From Phoronis pallida (lineage: Eukaryota > Phoronida > Phoronidae), in contig JAOXYC010253009.1 in NCBI GenBank assembly GCA_028565715.1, positions 1 to 10,091 of the forward strand: a stretch of 10,091 nucleotides of DNA, read 5' to 3'. Below the pieces are notes generated by a model. It was given only the letters and a program-made list of their open reading frames with translations. It was not told the origin of the DNA and did no database searches. The translations under genes and the position numbers were made by a program. Positions 8,556-10,091 of this stretch are shown here, one piece after another (within the stretch, counting starts at the first letter, position 1; each line of letters starts with the position of its first letter).

Positions 8556-9951
8556 GAGCCTGATGATGGGGAGATAACTCTCAGGTGTGACTCGGTAGTT
8601 AGAGTAGTTACTCCTGCAAAACCATGCATGCCCTGCTATCAATGTATGGTGAAGGACAATTAGGTGCTAAAGGGGGACCTTGGTTTTCAAAAAATAACCA
8701 TTGGTTCAAGGCACGCGCCACAATTTATCTTTGAAAATTATGAGAATATCTGACATAAAAATTTGTAAATCAATTTGCCTTTGCCCCTTGAAGTGATTGA
8801 CTTGTCGAAACCCGAAGAAACTCTTCATAAAATCATCCCCTCCCTTACCAAAGAGTGTACTCGCTTATTGCATTCTCAACACTGCTTTATTACTGCTGCT
8901 TGATGCTTTATTCATGTTGTTACTGCTTCTAAATTTACAACAAACATCTGCTTAAATTATTCTACTGCAGCAATTCAATTTAAACAAGATTTTAATCAGA
9001 ACAGTGCTCAAAATTAATAACCAATAACTATGTATAGTGAAGCTTTAATTACTATTCCAATTGAATTCCATTGCAGTATTGTAGTGAAGAGAATTTGTTA
9101 CTTTCTGTCACTGCGTTGGTCTAAATTCGCTGTCAAAATGCAAACCAATTAATTTTGTGTACGAGTCCTTTGTTGTATGTAACTTACTTGCATCTGAGGA
9201 AAAAATTTCAAAAAAATGTAAAAGGTGATTAGAAAGCTTTGTATCCGATAAAAAGTCGTAACTTACATTGCAGTGTAGGTTATTTCGGACACAAAAGCTC
9301 TCAAATCATCCCTTTTAAGATTTAAAAAATTTTTTTTACTCAGATGCAAATAAAGTTATGTTCAACAAAGGACTCCTACTCAAAATTTCTAGTTGATCTG
9401 CGTTAGAATGGAGCAGAGTTTTGCTCTCATTTTGAAAAATTCATTCATTCAGTCTAATGCAGTTACAATGAACTTGTCAATAGCAGTTAATAAAACGCTT
9501 GCACATTTGTGTGGTAGGGCATTGTTATTGATGCACGAAAAAAATCTAAAATTGCTTTTGAAATCAAAATCAAATATTTTTACCACGATTATACTATGCA
9601 AGTGCAAATTTTGGCTGATGAAGCCATGGTAAAGATATTTTTTTTCAGTTTTGAATTTTCTTAATCTGAGATACTAGGAATAATATTTTGATAATTAAAT
9701 TTTACTTTTCATCATTTCTAACTTTTAGCACAAACATAAATTTTCCACCAGCACAAACTTTTTCTGTTTAATATGCTGCACAAGTCACAACGTACAATTT
9801 TAACTGAAAATCTTATTTTGCTTGATTACAGTTTTTACTAATGGAGTCTTCTGATGGCAGCGGAAAGGGGGCAGCACTAGTTGCAGCGGTGGCAGCCAAG
9901 TTAAAGTATGGAGACAACCTTGAACAACATCTACAACAACTACATTTGTGA
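2764..9951 (+). CDS. HK: Hexokinase, isoform ending in terminal exon B (spliced, 10 exons)
   Basis: ATP-dependent hexokinase: phosphorylates glucose and other hexoses at the 6-OH, the first step of glycolysis, in the cytosol. Joined exons are 2764-2838, 3115-3277, 3827-3966, 4506-4721, 5100-5279, 5669-5781, 6085-6240, 6562-6704, 7172-7308 and 9832-9951, giving 480 residues. That is one hexokinase unit, close to glucokinase (465) and half a vertebrate HK1-3. Motifs seen: DLGGTNFR (88-95, phosphate 1), FTFSFP (153-158), TWTKGF (171-176), LNDTVGT (208-214) with catalytic Asp210, LGTGSNACY (231-239, phosphate 2), NTEWGAFGD (262-270) with sugar-binding Glu264, YEKMMSGMY (297-305) with Glu298, VGVDGSLYK (411-419) and DGSGKGAA (449-456). 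All sugar-contact and catalytic residues are present, so the enzyme should be active. Every junction keeps frame and has GT..AG ends. The family is certain; the first exon is less sure than the rest. There is no hydrophobic HK1-like mitochondrial leader. Confidence 0.92.
3115..3277 (+). CDS. HK: Hexokinase exon 2
   Basis: Exon of 163 bp, the same size as exon 2 of vertebrate hexokinases. It encodes residues 26-79 plus the first base of Glu80: the N-terminal helix ([18 protein letters not shown]) and the conserved [15 protein letters not shown] that leads into the small domain. The acceptor is CTTGCTTCAG at 3105-3114 and the donor GTAGGT begins at 3278. It enters in phase 0 and leaves after one codon base. 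Confidence 0.96.
3278..3826 (+). other. Intron 2
   Basis: 549 bases between exons 2 and 3. It is AT-rich and unique-looking, with a pyrimidine tract before the acceptor. Nothing else is recognised. Confidence 0.9.
3827..3966 (+). CDS. HK: Hexokinase exon 3 (phosphate-1 motif)
   Basis: Exon of 140 bp completing Glu80 and encoding residues 81-126. It holds [14 protein letters not shown], the glycine-rich phosphate-1 loop of the actin/hexokinase/Hsp70 fold, and ends in KGSQ. The stretch between FRVLL and the PPKI segment is three codons shorter than in the 149-bp vertebrate counterpart. Acceptor TTGTTTCAG ends at 3826; donor GTTAGG begins at 3967. Confidence 0.96.
3967..4505 (+). other. Intron 3
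   Basis: 539 bases between exons 3 and 4. It holds a small hairpin CACCAGA..TCTGGTG (4130-4158), which may be chance, and no other feature. Confidence 0.9.
4506..4721 (+). CDS. HK: Hexokinase exon 4 (sugar-binding segment)
   Basis: Exon of 216 bp, 72 whole codons, residues 127-198. It runs from LFDHIANC through FTFSFP (Ser156) and [13 protein letters not shown] (Thr173 and Lys174 contact the sugar) to AIKRRG. The length equals vertebrate exons 4 and 5 combined (120 + 96 bp), so one intron known from vertebrates is absent. Acceptor CCTTTTCAG ends at 4505; donor GTAAGT is at 4722-4727. Confidence 0.97.
4722..5099 (+). other. Intron 4
   Basis: 378 bases with GTAAGT donor and TTTTTACAG acceptor. 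No repeats or genes seen. Confidence 0.9.
5100..5279 (+). CDS. HK: Hexokinase exon 5 (catalytic Asp and phosphate-2 motif)
   Basis: Exon of 180 bp, 60 codons, residues 199-258. [14 protein letters not shown] carries Asn209 and the catalytic base Asp210; [16 protein letters not shown] carries the phosphate-2 loop and sugar-contacting Asn236. It reads through the place where vertebrate genes have an intron (after the GLI.G codons) and instead stops after the loop GDHQEPKE. Acceptor TTTTTACAG ends at 5099; donor GTAATG begins at 5280. Confidence 0.97.
5280..5668 (+). other. Intron 5
   Basis: 389 bases separating the phosphate-2 exon from the NTEWGAFGD exon. It contains the SINE-like tail at about 5414-5478. 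Confidence 0.9.
5414..5478 (+). mobile_element. Truncated SINE-like 3' tail
   Basis: TTTGTGCATTGAAATCATG followed by TATAGCGCTATATAAAT and an ATT-repeat tail (5459-5472). The GCGCTATATAAAT plus (ATT)n ending is a recurrent 3' end of short interspersed elements in marine invertebrate genomes. No tRNA-like A or B box lies upstream, so only the tail is left. The family is not identified. Confidence 0.5.
5669..5781 (+). CDS. HK: Hexokinase exon 6
   Basis: Exon of 113 bp, residues 259-295 plus two bases of Val296. It contains [13 protein letters not shown] (Glu264 is a sugar ligand) and the TSINPGRQ turn. Two donors overlap here; GTAAGT at 5782-5787 is chosen because it alone restores the frame, giving GRQVYEKMM, and is the better consensus. 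Using the GT at 5780 would create an immediate stop in the next exon. Acceptor ACTTTCAG ends at 5668. Confidence 0.95.
5782..6084 (+). other. Intron 6
   Basis: 303 bases, with A and T homopolymer runs around 5940-5970. Nothing else is recognised. Confidence 0.9.
6085..6240 (+). CDS. HK: Hexokinase exon 7
   Basis: Exon of 156 bp, identical in size to vertebrate hexokinase exon 8. It encodes residues 297-347 with split codons at both ends: [15 protein letters not shown] (Glu298 is a sugar ligand), then [17 protein letters not shown] and the EIEA end. Acceptor ATTTTCAG ends at 6084; donor GTAAGT is at 6241-6246. Confidence 0.96.
6241..6561 (+). other. Intron 7
   Basis: 321 bases, strongly AT-rich, with GTAAGT donor. 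No embedded feature seen. Confidence 0.9.
6562..6704 (+). CDS. HK: Hexokinase exon 8
   Basis: Exon of 143 bp completing Ala348 and encoding residues 349-395 plus the first base of Gly396. It starts [16 protein letters not shown] and contains [20 protein letters not shown], the helix pair linking the large-domain halves. The intron after AAA-G divides what is a single exon in vertebrates. Acceptor TCTATTTCAG ends at 6561; donor GTATCT begins at 6705. Confidence 0.95.
6705..7171 (+). other. Intron 8
   Basis: 467 bases inside what is a single exon in vertebrate hexokinases. It has short A-runs near 7080 and 7103 and no other feature. Confidence 0.9.
7172..7308 (+). CDS. HK: Hexokinase exon 9 (adenosine-binding segment; last shared exon)
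   Basis: Exon of 137 bp completing Gly396 and encoding residues 397-441: [12 protein letters not shown], then [16 protein letters not shown], which lines the adenosine pocket, then [10 protein letters not shown]. It leaves in phase 0 at donor GTATGT (7309-7314). Two downstream exons, at 8442 and 9832, can each follow it in frame. Acceptor CTTTTCTTCAG ends at 7171. Confidence 0.96.
7471..7698. mobile_element. 228-bp MITE-like element with imperfect TIRs of about 30 bp
   Basis: The left end CAGGGCTATTCCAGCAAAA and the reverse complement of the right end, CAGGACAATTCCAGCAAAA, differ at two positions. The match continues to a CTTGGGGG block (7499-7506 and 7665-7672). No transposase and no clear target duplication. 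Inside, ATACCMACCACCCA followed by an ATTTCAAT tract occurs twice (about 7553-7578 and 7614-7640). Confidence 0.72.
7553..7640 (+). repeat. Internal direct repeat within the 228-bp element
   Basis: Two imperfect copies of ATACCMACCACCCAYRYATTT..TTCAAT, about 61 bases apart, inside the 228-bp element. They may be subterminal repeats of the element. Confidence 0.5.
7795..7980. repeat. Decayed inverted repeat with arms of about 35 bp
   Basis: TTTTTGAGTGGTC (7795-7807) pairs with GACCACTCAAAG (7968-7979), and TTTCTGCCAG (7819-7828) pairs with CTGGCAGAAAT (7944-7954). The intervening arm parts are only partly complementary and the 110-base centre is unpaired. Likely an old TIR element. Confidence 0.45.
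8442..8555 (+). CDS. HK: Hexokinase alternative terminal exon A
   Basis: Thirty-seven codons plus TAG. After acceptor AACTTGCTTTTAG it reads [16 protein letters not shown], then a basic, Gln/Leu-rich tail ending [14 protein letters not shown] is the canonical nucleotide-binding motif near the C-terminus of hexokinases. The residues before and after it ([14 protein letters not shown]) stray further from the usual [17 protein letters not shown] pattern than those of exon B, so this is the more derived copy. The frame is open throughout and the splice site is good, which argues against a decayed copy. Confidence 0.8.
   Translation, partial: FMMKLSHDGSGKGAALTALMAHKNLLQQQMRQLQLHS
9151..9387. repeat. 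237-bp near-complete palindrome (fold-back element)
   Basis: The left half 9151-9270 and the reverse complement of 9271-9387 align along their full length with substitutions and small gaps. Paired blocks include AATTTTG.GTA.GAGTCCTT at the outer ends, TTGCATCTGAG (9209-9219), AAAAGG (9230-9235), AGCTTT (9246-9251) and GTAACTTACATTG near the middle. There is practically no loop. The structure is typical of a fold-back MITE and would make a hairpin of nearly 120 bp in RNA. Confidence 0.8.
9349..9354 (+). promoter_or_regulatory. Candidate poly(A) signal for the exon A transcript
   Basis: AATAAA, the first canonical hexamer seen after the exon A stop codon, 794 bases downstream. It lies in the right arm of the large palindrome at 9151-9387. 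A second AATAAA is at 9489-9494. Either could end the isoform A transcript before exon B. Hexamers are common in AT-rich DNA, so the assignment is tentative. Confidence 0.35.
9489..9494 (+). promoter_or_regulatory. Second candidate poly(A) signal between terminal exons
   Basis: AATAAA located outside the palindrome and 337 bases before exon B. It is an alternative to the hexamer at 9349 for ending the isoform A mRNA. Confidence 0.3.
9832..9951 (+). CDS. HK: Hexokinase alternative terminal exon B
   Basis: Thirty-nine codons plus TGA. After acceptor TTGCTTGATTACAG it reads [20 protein letters not shown], very close to the family consensus, then a shorter acidic/Gln tail ending QQLHL. This is the more conventional hexokinase C-terminus. 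The ends of exons A and B are themselves alike ([11 protein letters not shown] versus [10 protein letters not shown]), as expected if one arose by duplication of the other. Confidence 0.9.
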   Translation, partial: FLLMESSDGSGKGAALVAAVAAKLKYGDNLEQHLQQLHL

Positions 9952-10091
9952 TCTGACTGCCACCCACAGTTCATTGGTTACGACATTAGGCCCCGGAACA
10001 TGGATAGTACTTTTTATTTTAGAGAGATATTATTGTTGTTACTACTGCTGCTGTTTGCACATGTTTTTTGACGCTAGAATGCGAGTTGTTT
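9952..10091 (+). other. Start of the 3' UTR of isoform B (cut by the window end)
   Basis: 140 bases after the exon B stop codon. No AATAAA is visible, so the poly(A) site lies beyond the window. Contains a TACTACTGCTGCTG tract near 10040-10053. Confidence 0.7.

Larger units (their letters stand above)
8556..9831 (+). other. 3' UTR of isoform A and intron before exon B
   Basis: 1276 bases between the exon A stop and exon B. It contains the large palindrome at 9151-9387 and the two AATAAA hexamers at 9349 and 9489. The rest is AT-rich without recognisable genes. Confidence 0.7.

Noticed and set aside
9393-9632. 79-codon open frame before exon B
   Set aside because: It lies in an AT-rich intron/3' UTR, has no family match and looks like chance.
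7309-9831. Search for a third alternative terminal exon
   Set aside because: No further sequence encoding GSGKGAA-like residues after an acceptor was found besides exon A at 8442-8555.
1-10091. tRNA, rRNA, CRISPR or bacterial-type operon features
   Set aside because: None are visible; the gene is a spliced animal gene and the repeats are of eukaryotic DNA-element type.

Overview
The window is AT-rich animal nuclear DNA. It carries one spliced protein-coding gene on the + strand, preceded by about 2.7 kb of repeat-rich flanking DNA. Introns with GT..AG ends, animal-type exon sizes, small palindromic DNA elements and a SINE-like tail ending in ATT repeats suggest a marine invertebrate (a mollusc or other lophotrochozoan, or a non-vertebrate deuterostome). 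The species cannot be fixed from the sequence.

The gene encodes a single-unit (about 50 kDa, glucokinase-sized) hexokinase. Ten coding exons can be joined in frame: a probable first exon (2764-2838), eight internal exons (3115-3277, 3827-3966, 4506-4721, 5100-5279, 5669-5781, 6085-6240, 6562-6704, 7172-7308) and a last exon. Every hexokinase signature is present: [30 protein letters not shown] with the catalytic Asp, [27 protein letters not shown] and DGSGKGAA. The product would be 478 or 480 residues.

The main discovery is that two different last exons lie downstream of the shared exon ending at 7308: exon A (8442-8555) and exon B (9832-9951). Both have a clean 3' splice site, both join in phase 0, both encode the ATP-binding DGSGKGAA motif at the same position, and each ends in its own stop codon. 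They must therefore be alternatives, giving two hexokinases that differ only in the last nucleotide-contact segment and the C-terminal helix. Candidate poly(A) signals for the A form lie between the two exons. One of them sits inside a roughly 237-bp near-perfect palindrome (9151-9387), which would form a long RNA hairpin.

The 5' flank (1-2600) appears to be an old tandem duplication of about 1 kb (roughly 115-1070 and 1070-2100). The second copy has gained a 282-bp TIR element with a 6-bp target duplication (1537-1818) and a 57-bp palindrome flanked by AAATA (1120-1176); the first copy preserves the empty sites. A 41-bp exact direct repeat (2163-2203, 2267-2307) follows. The large last intron holds another TIR element (7471-7698) and a decayed inverted repeat (7795-7980).
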